DNA of 64,000 bases. Origin: JBFLYC01 sp040756735 (lineage in GTDB: Bacteria > Bacillota > DSM-16504 > Desulfitibacterales > Desulfitibacteraceae). The first letter of the stretch is position 1; each line of letters starts with the position of its first letter. The DNA is taken from the NCBI GenBank assembly GCA_040756735.1, contig JBFLYC010000017.1, positions 3,552-67,551 on the forward strand, in the 5' to 3' direction. Below, in pieces: positions 1 to 9,039 of the stretch. The notes under the pieces were generated by a model. It made no database searches. It worked only from the letters and a program-made list of their open reading frames with translations, and was not told where the DNA came from. Position numbers and translations under genes: made by a program.

Positions 1-675
1 AAAGGAACTGACAAAGCAGACCGTACAGGGCCGAAACGGGCAGTAGCTTCAGGTATGGTAAGCCCAGGACAGATGCAGACTGCCACTGCTTTAGTTCTGT
101 TGGGAGCTGCAATAGTAGGGGCTTATCTTGCGTTAATAGGAGGACCAATCTTTTTTTTGATTGGGGCATTTTGTATTTTGGCGGCTGTAATGTACACAGC
201 CGGCCCCTTTGCTCTTGGCTATATTGGCCTGGGAGACCTGGCTGTATTTATATTTTTCGGTCTGGTGGCAGTAGTGGGCACCTATTACCTGCAGGCAAAA
301 ACAGTGACTTTTTTCGCATTGGTGGCAGGGGTTGGTGTGGGAGCGCTGGTAACCAATATTCTAGTAGTAAACAATATTCGAGATAGATTTACAGATGCCA
401 GAACTGGCAAAAGGACTCTTGCCGTACGCTTTGGCAAGAAGTTTAGTATGCATCAGTATGTGGCTTTATTAGTTCTGGGATTTTTTTGTGCTTTACTTCT
501 AATGCCTCTAAGCATTTGGGCTTTCCTGCCGCTGATTACTCTACCCATGGCTGTTAAGCTCGTGAAAGAGTTACAGGAACTTGAAGGTCCGCAGTTAAAC
601 AAAACCCTGGGGAAAACTGCAAACCTGCTCTTTTTTTATAGTATTTTATTAGCAATAGGATTGATAATCATATAG
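1..675 (+). CDS. menA: 1,4-dihydroxy-2-naphthoate polyprenyltransferase (MenA), 3' part
   Basis: Integral membrane UbiA-superfamily prenyltransferase that attaches a polyprenyl chain to dihydroxynaphthoate in menaquinone synthesis. The frame is open from base 1, so the N-terminus lies outside the window; an internal ATG at 55 is not the real start. Two family signatures are visible: the tail of the first Asp-rich region (GTDKADRTGPKRAV) and the second one (NNIRDRFTDARTGKRTLAVRFG), whose aspartates bind Mg-diphosphate. About seven hydrophobic segments follow. The specific arrangement (GTD..R.GPKR, then NN.RD...D...GKRTLAVR) favours MenA over UbiA or heme O synthase. No neighbour in the window belongs to the menaquinone pathway. 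Family assignment is firm; the exact substrate is inferred. Confidence 0.88.
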   Translation, partial: KGTDKADRTGPKRAVASGMVSPGQMQTATALVLLGAAIVGAYLALIGGPIFFLIGAFCILAAVMYTAGPFALGYIGLGDLAVFIFFGLVAVVGTYYLQAKTVTFFALVAGVGVGALVTNILVVNNIRDRFTDARTGKRTLAVRFGKKFSMHQYVALLVLGFFCALLLMPLSIWAFLPLITLPMAVKLVKELQELEGPQLNKTLGKTANLLFFYSILLAIGLIII

Positions 676-832
676 TCCTAGAAATATTACACTTTATAAA
701 TAAGGAGGCACTGTTTAACAGCAGCGCTTTTTAGTTTCCCTAAATAAAGCTTAACATAAGAATAATTTTCAAAAAATTTCTGTAAGTAAGCAGGAATTCT
801 GATTTAAAAAGAGAATATAGCTATAAAGGTTT

Positions 833-860
833 ACGCAAACGATTGCGCAAACGATTGCCG
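833..860 (+). promoter_or_regulatory. Tandem LacI/PurR-type operator boxes
   Basis: Two overlapping near-palindromes are read directly: acgcaaacgattgcgc at 833-848 and gcgcaaacgattgccg at 845-860. They resemble the PurR/LacI-family consensus (ACGCAAACGTTTGCGT). They lie just upstream of the lacI-type gene starting at 882, so autoregulation by that protein is the simplest reading. No second copy was noticed before the TRAP genes, which would then have to be read through from this promoter or be controlled elsewhere. Confidence 0.6.
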
Positions 861-881
861 AAAAGAAGGGAAAAATGTCGC

Positions 882-1913
882 ATGGCTACTATTAAAGATG
901 TGGCACTCAGGGCAGGAGTGGCGGCCAGTACCGTCTCCAGGGTTTTGAGTGGCAAAGCTGAGGTAAATGACAGTACAAAGGAAAGAGTTCTTCAGGCTGT
1001 TGAGGAACTTAATTACCAGCCGAACCTCTTTGCTAAAGGATTAAAAGAAGGCAAGTCCAACACTGTTGGTTTAGTTGTCCCAAATATTAGGGATCTGGTT
1101 TTCCCTGCAGCCATTAGGGGTATAAGTGATTATTTGGAAAAGCACGGTTATACCCTTATCCTGGTTAATACAGATGACAAAATTGAGTTGGAGAAATTTC
1201 ACGTAGAAAACCTGCAGAAAAGAATGGTTGACGGCTTAATTTTTTCTACTGCAAAAAATGAAAGCAAGCATTTACTGGAACTGAAAGAAAAGGGCTTTCC
1301 GGTTGTTCTTTTGATACGCCACCTTGGAAACCTGATAGATGCAGTCATTGTTGATAATTATAAAGGTGGATATGAAGCAACCAAATATTTACTGAACCAG
1401 GGATTTAGAAAAATCGCAATTATTAACGGAAATATGGAACTTGACCTATATCAAGAGCGCTTTAGGGGTTATGAGGATGCTTTAAAGGATGCAGGACTTG
1501 TCACTGATACCAGGTTTATAGTCAATGATGTGGATAGCTGGGAAGACAGCTATCAAGCTGTAAAGGAAATGCTCTTAACAAAGGATTATCCGGAAGCTGT
1601 TTTTGCAACAAGTGATCCCAAGGCGTTGGGAGTGGTTAGAGCTTTAAAGGATTTGGGCCTCCGGGTGCCTGAAGATGTATCGGTGATTGGTTTTGATAAT
1701 ATAGATGTTGCAGAAGTGATGGATCCTCCGCTGACTACCATTGCCCAGCCTTTCTATGAAATAGGCTGCAAAGCAGCTGAACGCCTTGTGAAGCTGATGA
1801 AAAGCAAGAAAAAGATGAAGCCGGTGGTTGAAAAACTTGATGTGCAGCTTCTTGTTCGCAAGTCGGTTGCATTAAGAAATAATGTTAGAAGGGAGGTAAA
1901 AGATGCCTTATAG
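882..1913 (+). CDS. LacI-family transcriptional regulator
   Basis: DNA-binding regulator of 343 residues. The start at ATG 882 gives the canonical N-terminus MATIKDVALRAGVAASTVSR (helix-turn-helix, residues 1-25, hinge to about 60); a TTG further upstream at 843 would add 13 unusual residues inside the operator. The rest is a periplasmic-binding-protein-like sensor domain (GLVVPNIRDLVFPAAIRG, then VFATSDPKALGVVRALKDLG and VSVIGFDNIDVAEVMDPPLT near the end). Such proteins respond to sugars, sugar acids or related small carbon ligands. It stands first in a same-strand run with a TRAP transporter and catabolic enzymes, so it probably controls that run. The ligand cannot be told from sequence. 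Confidence 0.92.
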   Translation: MATIKDVALRAGVAASTVSRVLSGKAEVNDSTKERVLQAVEELNYQPNLFAKGLKEGKSNTVGLVVPNIRDLVFPAAIRGISDYLEKHGYTLILVNTDDKIELEKFHVENLQKRMVDGLIFSTAKNESKHLLELKEKGFPVVLLIRHLGNLIDAVIVDNYKGGYEATKYLLNQGFRKIAIINGNMELDLYQERFRGYEDALKDAGLVTDTRFIVNDVDSWEDSYQAVKEMLLTKDYPEAVFATSDPKALGVVRALKDLGLRVPEDVSVIGFDNIDVAEVMDPPLTTIAQPFYEIGCKAAERLVKLMKSKKKMKPVVEKLDVQLLVRKSVALRNNVRREVKDAL

Positions 1914-1925
1914 AACATAATGAGA

Positions 1926-1987
1926 CCTCACTTAAATGTGGCGCAGTCAAGTGAGGCCTCGATAGCTGGTGGTAAATGAATTACCAC
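1926..1987 (+). promoter_or_regulatory. Two hairpins in the regulator-TRAP intergenic region
   Basis: cctcactt (1926-1933) pairs with aagtgagg (1949-1956). gtggtaa (1969-1975) pairs with ttaccac (1981-1987) across a 5-nt loop. Neither is followed by a T-run, so they are poor intrinsic terminators. They may shape the mRNA between the regulator and dctP, or be chance. Confidence 0.3.
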
Positions 1988-2071
1988 TAAAGTAAGTTTA
2001 TTAGAACATAGTGAAGAATTCAACAAGAACTTAAAGACCTTTTGAAAACAATGAAAAATGGAGGGGGAAAT

Positions 2072-3097
2072 ATGTTCAAGCTGTGTAGAAAATTATTAAT
2101 GATAAGTCTGCTTGTATTGCTGGTGATAAGTTTAGTAGGTTGTAGTGCTGGAGAGAAGAGTTCCGGGCAGTCCTCTGAACAAAAAAAGGAAGAAAAAATT
2201 GTGTTGAAATACGGCGATGCTGTATCAACTGCTGACCCACAATACAAGGCTTCGGTCTTCTTTGCTGAGAAAGTCGCTGAAAAGACAGGTGGCAGGGTGG
2301 AAATTCAAATATATCCTAATTCCCAGTTAGGAAGTCAAAGAGAAATGACAGAAGGTCTAAAGTTAGGCACCATTGAGATTGTTAAAAATACCAATGCTGT
2401 TTTCACCGGATTTGTCTCTGATACAAAAATCTTAGATTTGCCTTACTTATTTAAAGACACTGACCATGCTCGGCGTGTACTTGACGGGGAAGTTGGAGAT
2501 CAATTAAAGGCTGCGGCTGAAAAAGCAGGTTATAAAGTATTATGGTTCTTTACTCCAAGGTCAAGGAGCGTTTATAACTCAGTTAAGCCAATTTTCACTC
2601 CAAATGACATGCAAGGCTTAAAAATAAGAGTTATGGAAAGCCCGATTATGATTGATACAATTAACTCCATGGGAGGAAATGCCGTGCCCCTTGCCTTTGG
2701 CGAGGTTTATTCTGCTCTGGAACAGGGTGTGATAGACGGGGCAGAAAACTCTGTTATTTCTTACTATGCCATGAAACACAGCGAGGTTTCTAAATACTTC
2801 TCTGAAACAAAGCAGTTTTATTCCCCTGAGCTTGTTATCATGAGTCTTGATAAATTCAAGAGCCTGCCTGAGGATGTGCAAAAGGTCTTTGAAGAACTGG
2901 CAGGAGAAGTTGTCGCTTATGAACATAAAGTTTATCAAGAACTTGAAGATACAACGAAGGAACAACTAATTAATGAAGGTTCCCAGTTTAACGAAGTTGA
3001 TTTAGATGCCTTCAGGGCAAAGATGGAGCCGCTATATCAAAAACATGCCAAGGATGTAGGCGGTATGGACCTCATTAACAAGATATTAAACTATTAA
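2072..3097 (+). CDS. dctP: TRAP transporter substrate-binding lipoprotein, DctP family
   Basis: Extracytoplasmic solute receptor of a tripartite ATP-independent periplasmic transporter. The start is ATG 2072 behind a strong ggaggggg at 2060-2067, giving 341 residues. An N-terminal hydrophobic signal ends in a lipobox (LVGC), so the protein is a membrane-anchored lipoprotein. DctP hallmarks follow: the segment around YPNSQLGSQREMTEGLKLGT, then GLKIRVMESPIMID with the substrate-carboxylate-binding arginine, and EQGVIDGAENSV. DctQ and DctM follow on the same strand. DctP proteins usually bind organic acids such as C4-dicarboxylates, keto acids or sugar acids; the real ligand is unknown. Confidence 0.93.
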   Translation: MFKLCRKLLMISLLVLLVISLVGCSAGEKSSGQSSEQKKEEKIVLKYGDAVSTADPQYKASVFFAEKVAEKTGGRVEIQIYPNSQLGSQREMTEGLKLGTIEIVKNTNAVFTGFVSDTKILDLPYLFKDTDHARRVLDGEVGDQLKAAAEKAGYKVLWFFTPRSRSVYNSVKPIFTPNDMQGLKIRVMESPIMIDTINSMGGNAVPLAFGEVYSALEQGVIDGAENSVISYYAMKHSEVSKYFSETKQFYSPELVIMSLDKFKSLPEDVQKVFEELAGEVVAYEHKVYQELEDTTKEQLINEGSQFNEVDLDAFRAKMEPLYQKHAKDVGGMDLINKILNY

Positions 3098-3103
3098 GTT
3101 TTA

Positions 3104-3136
3104 AAGCGGTGGCTTCCCATTAGCGGACCACCGCTT
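3104..3136 (+). promoter_or_regulatory. Hairpin between dctP and dctQ
   Basis: aagcggtgg (3104-3112) pairs perfectly with ccaccgctt (3128-3136); no T-run follows. Such a stem after a binding-protein gene commonly protects or partly attenuates the message so that receptor exceeds permease; that role is inference here. Confidence 0.5.
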
Positions 3137-3177
3137 ATAACCAAAGTTTAAAAGACCCTTAAGACTGGAGGTCTTTG

Positions 3178-3663
3178 ATGAAGAAACTGATTTTTAAAAT
3201 AAATGACGCTATCTATAAAGTCGAATTGTTTATAGGGGTTTCTATCCTAGTTTCCATAGTGTTCATTGTCTTTTTGCAGGTTTTCAACAGATTTGTCCTA
3301 AAGCAGCCCCTTTCATGGTCGGAAGAACTGGCAAGGTACCTGTTTATCATATTAGTGTTTATTGGGATAAGTGTGGCTACAAAAGCCAAGGCGCATTTTG
3401 GCATTGACTTCATTATACAAAAATTAGGACCCAGGGCTAGAAACCTTGTTGGAACTGTGATAGCTTTAGGAATTCTATATTTTCTATGGGTGGTTTTCTC
3501 TAAAAGTTTCCTGCTCATCAACAGTGCCATGACACAAAAATCACCAGCCATGGGCATTACCATGGGGTATTTATATTATACATTTCCTTTTTTTGCTGCA
3601 TTCGCAATGGTGCATATTTTTACAAACTTAGTAGAGGACTTGTTTGGAGGCGATAAAGGGTGA
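3178..3663 (+). CDS. dctQ: TRAP transporter small permease, DctQ family
   Basis: Small membrane subunit of the TRAP transporter, 161 residues with four hydrophobic segments. ATG 3178 lies six bases after ggagg, so it is preferred to the TTG at 3175. The DctQ signature LSWSEELARYLFIILVFIG is present near residues 45-65. Its stop overlaps the GTG start of dctM (GTGA), implying translational coupling. Together with DctM it forms the ion-coupled transport unit that takes substrate from the lipoprotein receptor. Confidence 0.92.
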   Translation: MKKLIFKINDAIYKVELFIGVSILVSIVFIVFLQVFNRFVLKQPLSWSEELARYLFIILVFIGISVATKAKAHFGIDFIIQKLGPRARNLVGTVIALGILYFLWVVFSKSFLLINSAMTQKSPAMGITMGYLYYTFPFFAAFAMVHIFTNLVEDLFGGDKG

Positions 3664-4937
3664 TTTTTCTAATCTTTGCTTCTCTGGCAGTCTTGTTTGT
3701 GCTTGGTGCACCAATTATATATTCCCTGGGAGTAGCCTCTTTAATATCCCTTTTGTTTTTGGGAAATGTTCCCCTTGTAGTAATTCTACAAAAAATGTGG
3801 TCTGCTGTAGACAACTTCGCTCTATTGGCAATTCCCCTGTTTGTCCTTACGGGTGGATTAATGGAAAAGGGAGGAGTTTCCAGAAGAATCATTGCTTTTG
3901 CTTATGCCATAATTGGAAAAGTTGCCGGTGGTTTAGGTTTTGTAAGCATATCATCTTCAATGCTTTTTGCCGCCTTGTCCGGTTCCAGCCCTGCTACTGT
4001 AGCTGCAATTGGCGGCATGATTATTCCCTCCATGAAACAGAAAAACTACGACCCTAATTTTGCTGCGGCATTACATGCCAGTGCCGGTTCTATAGGGGTG
4101 ATCATACCCCCCAGTATTACCATGATAATATATGCAGTAATAGCAGAACAGTCTGTTGGCAGGCTATTTCTTGGTGGGTTTGCACCTGGAATCCTGATAG
4201 GTTTATCTTTGATGGTTGTCTGTTATATTATTTCAAAAAAGCGTAATTATCCCCGGGAAGAACAAACCAGTTGGATAAATATCTTAAAAACTTTTAAGGA
4301 TGCAGTCTTGTCTTTAATGGTAGCAGTTATTGTAATGGGTGGTATTTTAAGCGGAATTGCCACAGCTACTGAAGCCGCGGTATTGGCTGTTTTTTACGCA
4401 TTCTTTCTTTCTTTTTTTGTATACAAGGAATTGACCATCAAGGATGTTAAAGATGTTCTTGTGGAGACGGTGTTTATCACAGCAGCTGTAATGGGTGTAA
4501 TGGCTACTGCAGGCATTTTTGGATGGATTCTTGTTACACAACAGGTTCCTCAAATGATTGCAAACTACATTATGACCATAACTGACAATCCTCTTATGGT
4601 TTTTCTAATGATTAACATCGTTCTTTTGATAATCGGTACATTTTTGGATACTGGGGCTGCCTTAATCATCTTTGTGCCCATGTTAATTCCCATTGCCCAG
4701 GCATATGGATTTGACCCTATTCATTTTGGGGTAGTGACAGTAATCAACCTGGCTATTGGAATGGCTACACCACCTTTAGGAATATGTCTTTTTGTAGCTT
4801 GCAGAATTGCCAAAATACCCCTTGTAAGTATAGTCAGGCCTATCCTGCCGTTTTTAGCTGCAATGATTTTCGTATTATTTTTAGTAACCTATGTGCCCCA
4901 AATCATTCTATTTTTACCAAATCTCATGGGCAGGTAG
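3660..4937 (+). CDS. dctM: TRAP transporter large permease, DctM family
   Basis: Large membrane subunit, 425 residues with about 12 hydrophobic segments. The GTG start at 3660 overlaps the dctQ stop. Family landmarks include LAIPLFVLTGGLMEKGGVSRR near residue 60, ALSGSSPATVAAIGGMIIPSM and ASAGSIGVIIPPSITMIIYA in the first half, and NLAIGMATPPLGICLFVA near the C-terminus. This is the Na+- or H+-coupled channel part of the system. It completes a DctPQM set whose neighbours are oxidoreductases and a UroD-like protein, so the imported compound is probably their substrate. Confidence 0.93.
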   Translation: MIFLIFASLAVLFVLGAPIIYSLGVASLISLLFLGNVPLVVILQKMWSAVDNFALLAIPLFVLTGGLMEKGGVSRRIIAFAYAIIGKVAGGLGFVSISSSMLFAALSGSSPATVAAIGGMIIPSMKQKNYDPNFAAALHASAGSIGVIIPPSITMIIYAVIAEQSVGRLFLGGFAPGILIGLSLMVVCYIISKKRNYPREEQTSWINILKTFKDAVLSLMVAVIVMGGILSGIATATEAAVLAVFYAFFLSFFVYKELTIKDVKDVLVETVFITAAVMGVMATAGIFGWILVTQQVPQMIANYIMTITDNPLMVFLMINIVLLIIGTFLDTGAALIIFVPMLIPIAQAYGFDPIHFGVVTVINLAIGMATPPLGICLFVACRIAKIPLVSIVRPILPFLAAMIFVLFLVTYVPQIILFLPNLMGR

Positions 4938-4970
4938 TCTTTTGCGATAGCAGATGGAGGTGAACACCTA

Positions 4971-5999
4971 TTGAAACCAATTGATAGAATACGCAAAATG
5001 AGTGCAGACCAACCCATTGACAGGATACCCTTTGTGCCGACATTATACGAACACTGTGCAGCATTGATTAATAAAACTCCTTCTCAAGTGGCCAGGAGCA
5101 AAGACCTGATTGTAGCAGCTCAGCTCAAAGGGTATGAAGTGTACGAACATGACCTTATATCTGTTGGAATTGATATTTATAACATAGAAGTTGAAGCATT
5201 AGGCGGCAGCATTGTATATCCGGAAAACACCGATATCCCCGGTTTGACAAATCATATTTTAGAGGACACTGAGGTCTTGACATCATTAAAGGTACCAGAT
5301 CCTGAAAGTGATGGCAGGATGCCTCTCATTTTGGATGCGGCAGAAAATATCAAAAAAGAGGTGGGAAGTGAAGTCCTCGTAAACGGTACTATTGTAGGAC
5401 CTTTTACACTGGCTGCGCTGCTGCGGGGATTTGAAAAGTTGATTATGGACATGATGCTTAACCCGTGTTATGCTAGAGAACTACTAGGTTTTGCAGTGAA
5501 GGTCTGCCTTAAATATGGTGAAGCCATGGTGAAAAGGGGTTTGGGTTTATCCATAAACGAATCCTGGATTGCGCCGCCCTTGTTGTCTCCAAGACTTTTT
5601 AGGGAACAGGTTTTCCCATGGGAGCAGTACCTAATCAATGAACTTAAGGCCAAGGGATTGGCCAATGTCGGTTTAATCTCCGGTGGCAACACAACTCCCA
5701 TAGTAGATGACATGTTGAAAACCGGCACTTCTTTGATCATGGCAGATTACAATTGTGACCTGGCTTATTTTAAGACAAAGGCTGATCAAGCAGGTGTTGT
5801 GCTGAGAGGTTGTATAGATTCAAAGTTACTGGAAAGAGGTTCAAAAGAAATGATCTATGATGCCGTAAATAGGGTGCTGGATGTAGGAGTTTCCAACGGT
5901 AAATTTGTAATTGGATGTGGTGTTGTCTCTTATACCACTCCGAAGGAACAGGTACTGCTCTTCAAACAGGCGGTAATGGACTACTTTAAGATGAACTAG
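4971..5999 (+). CDS. Uroporphyrinogen decarboxylase/MtaA-like family protein
   Basis: 342-residue protein of the UroD superfamily, which includes heme-pathway decarboxylases and the corrinoid-dependent methyltransferases MtaA, MtbA and CmuA. TTG 4971 follows ggaggtg at a normal distance. Family-like stretches include VNGTIVGPFTLAALLRGFE and the C-terminal GCGVVSYTTPKEQV. In MtaA-type enzymes a His-x-Cys motif followed by GN binds zinc; here the equivalent region near residue 235 reads LISGGNTT, so both ligands seem lost while the later Cys remains. It may therefore not be a classical methyl-cobamide:CoM-type methyltransferase. It lies between the TRAP transporter and a dehydrogenase, pointing to catabolism rather than heme synthesis. 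Reaction unknown. Confidence 0.75.
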   Translation: MKPIDRIRKMSADQPIDRIPFVPTLYEHCAALINKTPSQVARSKDLIVAAQLKGYEVYEHDLISVGIDIYNIEVEALGGSIVYPENTDIPGLTNHILEDTEVLTSLKVPDPESDGRMPLILDAAENIKKEVGSEVLVNGTIVGPFTLAALLRGFEKLIMDMMLNPCYARELLGFAVKVCLKYGEAMVKRGLGLSINESWIAPPLLSPRLFREQVFPWEQYLINELKAKGLANVGLISGGNTTPIVDDMLKTGTSLIMADYNCDLAYFKTKADQAGVVLRGCIDSKLLERGSKEMIYDAVNRVLDVGVSNGKFVIGCGVVSYTTPKEQVLLFKQAVMDYFKMN

Positions 6000-6037
6000 T
6001 GTAATATCTGCATCTGTGGAAAGGATGGATTATCAAG

Positions 6038-7129
6038 ATGAAGCTGGTTAAAGCAATGGTTTTAAAAGAGTTTAACAACCCTCTGGATCTAGAAGAACTG
6101 GAGGTTCCAGATATAAAAGATGGTGAGTTGTTGGTAAAAATAGATGCTGCAGGAGTGTGCGGTTCAGATGCACATATGTGGCGGGGAAGGGATCCCCGTA
6201 CACCTTTGCCCATGGTACCGGGGCATGAAGGAGTTGGTACCGTTGCAGCGGTTAAAGGCAGTAAGCAAACTGTTCTAGGCCAATCCTTAAAAGAGGGTGA
6301 CAGAATACTTTGGAACAGGGGAATTAGCTGCGGCAAGTGCTATTACTGTCAGGTTGTAAAGCAGCCGGCCCTTTGTGAAAATAGGTGGGCATATGGTATT
6401 CACCGCAGTTCTAATGAACGCCCGTACCTTGTTGGCTGCTACGCAGAATATATTTTGTTGGACGCCAGGACGGATGTGTTTATGATACCGGACCATGTTC
6501 CTCCCGAGGTTTTAGTATCAGCTTCTTGTTCGGGGGCAACAACAGCTCATGGTTTTGACCTGGCCCCGCCATGTCCTGGAGACACCGTGGTGATTTTAGG
6601 GCCTGGTCCCTTGGGTATCTATGCAGCAGCCTTTGCCCAAGGGTATGGTGCAGGTGAAATTGTGGTTATTGGCGGAACCCCAGAAAGGTTGGCCATGTGC
6701 AGGGAATTTGGCGCCACAAGAACCTTGGATAGAAATAAACTGACTGAAGCTGAAAGATTTAAGGCAGTTTTGGAGCTTACACAGGGCCGTGGGGCGGATA
6801 TGGTCTTTGAAGCTGTTGGCAGTCCGGCAGCAGTTAAGGAAGGCCTTGGCTTGACAAGGATTGGAGGAAAGTTTGTTTCCGCAGGTTTTGGTGAACCCAA
6901 TGGGACAGTACAGATAGACTGTTTTAAAGATATTGTCAGGAAAAATCTGCACTATCAAGGAGTATGGGTAAGTGATACCAGGCATGCCTACCGGGCCTGC
7001 CAGATGGTTTTAAATAATGTGCAGTTGTTTAGCAAAATGATCACCCATAGATATTCATTGGAGGATGCAACATTGGCCTTAAAGGAAATGGAAGCAAAAA
7101 ACGCAGTCAAGGCTGTTTTGCTTCCCTAA
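6038..7129 (+). CDS. Zinc-dependent medium-chain alcohol dehydrogenase family protein
   Basis: 363-residue NAD(P)-dependent dehydrogenase. Catalytic-zinc residues are visible as C41 (GVCGSD) and GHE at 62-64; structural-zinc cysteines occur in SCGKCYYCQVVKQPALC. A Rossmann motif (VVILGPGPLGIYAAAFAQ) follows, with an acidic or polar NAD site after VVIGGTPERL. Such enzymes oxidise secondary alcohols, polyols or threonine-like substrates. It sits 38 bases after the UroD-like gene and 31 before the flavoprotein gene, consistent with one transcript. The substrate is not deducible; its neighbours suggest the imported TRAP ligand or a derivative. Confidence 0.9.
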   Translation: MKLVKAMVLKEFNNPLDLEELEVPDIKDGELLVKIDAAGVCGSDAHMWRGRDPRTPLPMVPGHEGVGTVAAVKGSKQTVLGQSLKEGDRILWNRGISCGKCYYCQVVKQPALCENRWAYGIHRSSNERPYLVGCYAEYILLDARTDVFMIPDHVPPEVLVSASCSGATTAHGFDLAPPCPGDTVVILGPGPLGIYAAAFAQGYGAGEIVVIGGTPERLAMCREFGATRTLDRNKLTEAERFKAVLELTQGRGADMVFEAVGSPAAVKEGLGLTRIGGKFVSAGFGEPNGTVQIDCFKDIVRKNLHYQGVWVSDTRHAYRACQMVLNNVQLFSKMITHRYSLEDATLALKEMEAKNAVKAVLLP

Positions 7130-7160
7130 CTGATACCCACAAAGAGGTGATATACACAAG

Positions 7161-9002
7161 ATGAAGAAGATTTCTTGCCATGTTTTGGTCATAGGAGGAG
7201 GCGGCGCTGGGCTGAGAGCAGCCCTGGCAGCAAAGGAAGAAAACCCTGATTTAAAAGTTACTCTTGCTACAAAGGGTATTTTAGGTAAAAGCGGGGTAAC
7301 GGCTGTAGCATGCTCTGACAGGATGGCTTTCCATGCTGCTTTACCTCATACTGAGCCCATAGGTGCTGAGTCCTGGAAATACCATGCCAGGGATATATAT
7401 GAGATAGGTGGAAAGGTATCAGATGGACATTTAGCTGAAATACTGGCAAAAAATGCTGAGGATGCTTTTAACTACCTTGATAAGCTAGGTGTTCCCTTTG
7501 TAAAAAAGGGGGGGATACCTGATCAATTTATTACTGACGGATCAGAGTATGCCAGGGCCTGTTATACAGGGCCAAAAACTGCGGTACATATAGAAGAAGC
7601 CCTGGTCAGGGAGATAAAAAATCAGGCTGTCCAGGTTATTGAGCACTGCATGATTGACAGGATTATTGTCAGGGAGGGCAGGGTTATTGGTGCCGTAGGC
7701 ATTGATGCAACACATAACAACCTTGAGGAAGCTCTGCTTGTCTTCGATACGGAAAATATTATCCTGGCCACAGGAGGGGCAGGAGAGGCATACAGTTATA
7801 ATGTTTTTCCTAAAGGCGCCACAGGAGATGCCTATGCGCTGGCATATGAAGCCGGAGCTGAACTAGTAAATATGGAGTTCATACAAATTGGCATTGCCTC
7901 TACAAAAACAAAGCTCAACTGTTCGGGCAGCGCCATGAGGGCCATTCCAAGATTTATAAATGACAAAGGGGAGGAATTTCTACCTGCTTATTTCCCAAAA
8001 GGGATTCCCTTGACAGAGATTTATGACTGCGTCTTTCAAAAGGGAGCCAGCTGGCCGGTAACCTTTGAACATAAAACTCATGTAATTGATATAGCTGTAT
8101 ATAAAGAAATGTGTAAAGGCAGAAGGGTTTTCCTGGATTATGCAAAAAATCCTCAGGATTTTGAGTTTTCCAAGCTAAGCCCCAGATGGCAGGAACGATA
8201 CCGGACAGAGATGTCCCTTGACCTTGGAGATGAATTGCGGCAGTTGACACCTCTTAACCGCCTCAAGGAGATAAACCCTGCAACAATCATGTGGTTAAAG
8301 GAACGGGGCATAGACCTGGAAGCTGGGGATCAAGTTGAAATAGCAACATGTATCCAGCACTTTCAAGGCGGGGTGAAGATAGGCGCTAAAGGAGAAACAA
8401 AAATCACCGGTCTATATGCCGTTGGAGAATGTGCAGGCGGGCAGCACGGTGCCAATAGACCGGGAGGTAATGCTTTGCTGGACTGTCAAGTTTTCGGAAA
8501 GATTGCCGGTATTGATGCGGCGAGAAGATGCGTTCAGCATTACCCTGGCGGGGAAAAGCATAGAGAGGAAATCAATAGGGTAGTTGATGATTTCATATGT
8601 TTTGTAAAAGAACTGGAAGCCAACAGAGAAGGCCACCCTGCTGAACTGGTGAAAGAAAAACTGCAGGAATTAATGCATGCTTCTGCCAGTGTTGTGCGTA
8701 CTGAAACAGGTTTGACAAAAGCCCTTAAAAAGCTGGGACTTTTGCAAAACCTGCCTTTAGCAGTGGATGAAAATGGATATGATTATGCTTTAGAGACAAA
8801 AAACCTGCTCATTGTTGCTCAGATGATTCTTCAGGCTGCGAAAATCAGAAGGGAGAGCAGGGGACCCCATTTATTTTTTGAGAATTTTGCTGACAATACT
8901 CCTATACCCCGCAAGGACCCACAGTGGCAGAAGTACATTATAATCAGCAAGAAAGAAGATGGTATGGAAATTAAAATTAAAAAACCTCCCGGACTTAGTT
9001 AA
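7161..9002 (+). CDS. FAD-binding fumarate reductase/succinate dehydrogenase-type flavoprotein
   Basis: 613-residue flavoprotein of the fumarate reductase/aspartate oxidase/APS-reductase alpha superfamily. The N-terminus holds the dinucleotide motif VIGGGGAGLRAALAA; ATGGAGEAYSYNVFPKGATGDAYAL and the C-terminal GLYAVGECAGGQHGANRPGG are typical FAD contacts. ATG 7161 follows agaggtg. No Fe-S or cytochrome subunit accompanies it, so its electron partner is unknown; the adjacent Old Yellow Enzyme-like gene is one possibility. It probably performs a reduction or dehydrogenation step on the substrate of this cluster. It is not obviously sdhA or frdA, given the missing partners. Confidence 0.85.
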   Translation: MKKISCHVLVIGGGGAGLRAALAAKEENPDLKVTLATKGILGKSGVTAVACSDRMAFHAALPHTEPIGAESWKYHARDIYEIGGKVSDGHLAEILAKNAEDAFNYLDKLGVPFVKKGGIPDQFITDGSEYARACYTGPKTAVHIEEALVREIKNQAVQVIEHCMIDRIIVREGRVIGAVGIDATHNNLEEALLVFDTENIILATGGAGEAYSYNVFPKGATGDAYALAYEAGAELVNMEFIQIGIASTKTKLNCSGSAMRAIPRFINDKGEEFLPAYFPKGIPLTEIYDCVFQKGASWPVTFEHKTHVIDIAVYKEMCKGRRVFLDYAKNPQDFEFSKLSPRWQERYRTEMSLDLGDELRQLTPLNRLKEINPATIMWLKERGIDLEAGDQVEIATCIQHFQGGVKIGAKGETKITGLYAVGECAGGQHGANRPGGNALLDCQVFGKIAGIDAARRCVQHYPGGEKHREEINRVVDDFICFVKELEANREGHPAELVKEKLQELMHASASVVRTETGLTKALKKLGLLQNLPLAVDENGYDYALETKNLLIVAQMILQAAKIRRESRGPHLFFENFADNTPIPRKDPQWQKYIIISKKEDGMEIKIKKPPGLS

Positions 9003-9039
9003 GTCAGGAAGGGTGCAAAGATAGGGAGGTTAATAGTTG

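Noticed and set aside
1926..1956. Terminator after the LacI gene
   Set aside because: The hairpin is not followed by a T-run; kept only as an unspecific RNA hairpin.
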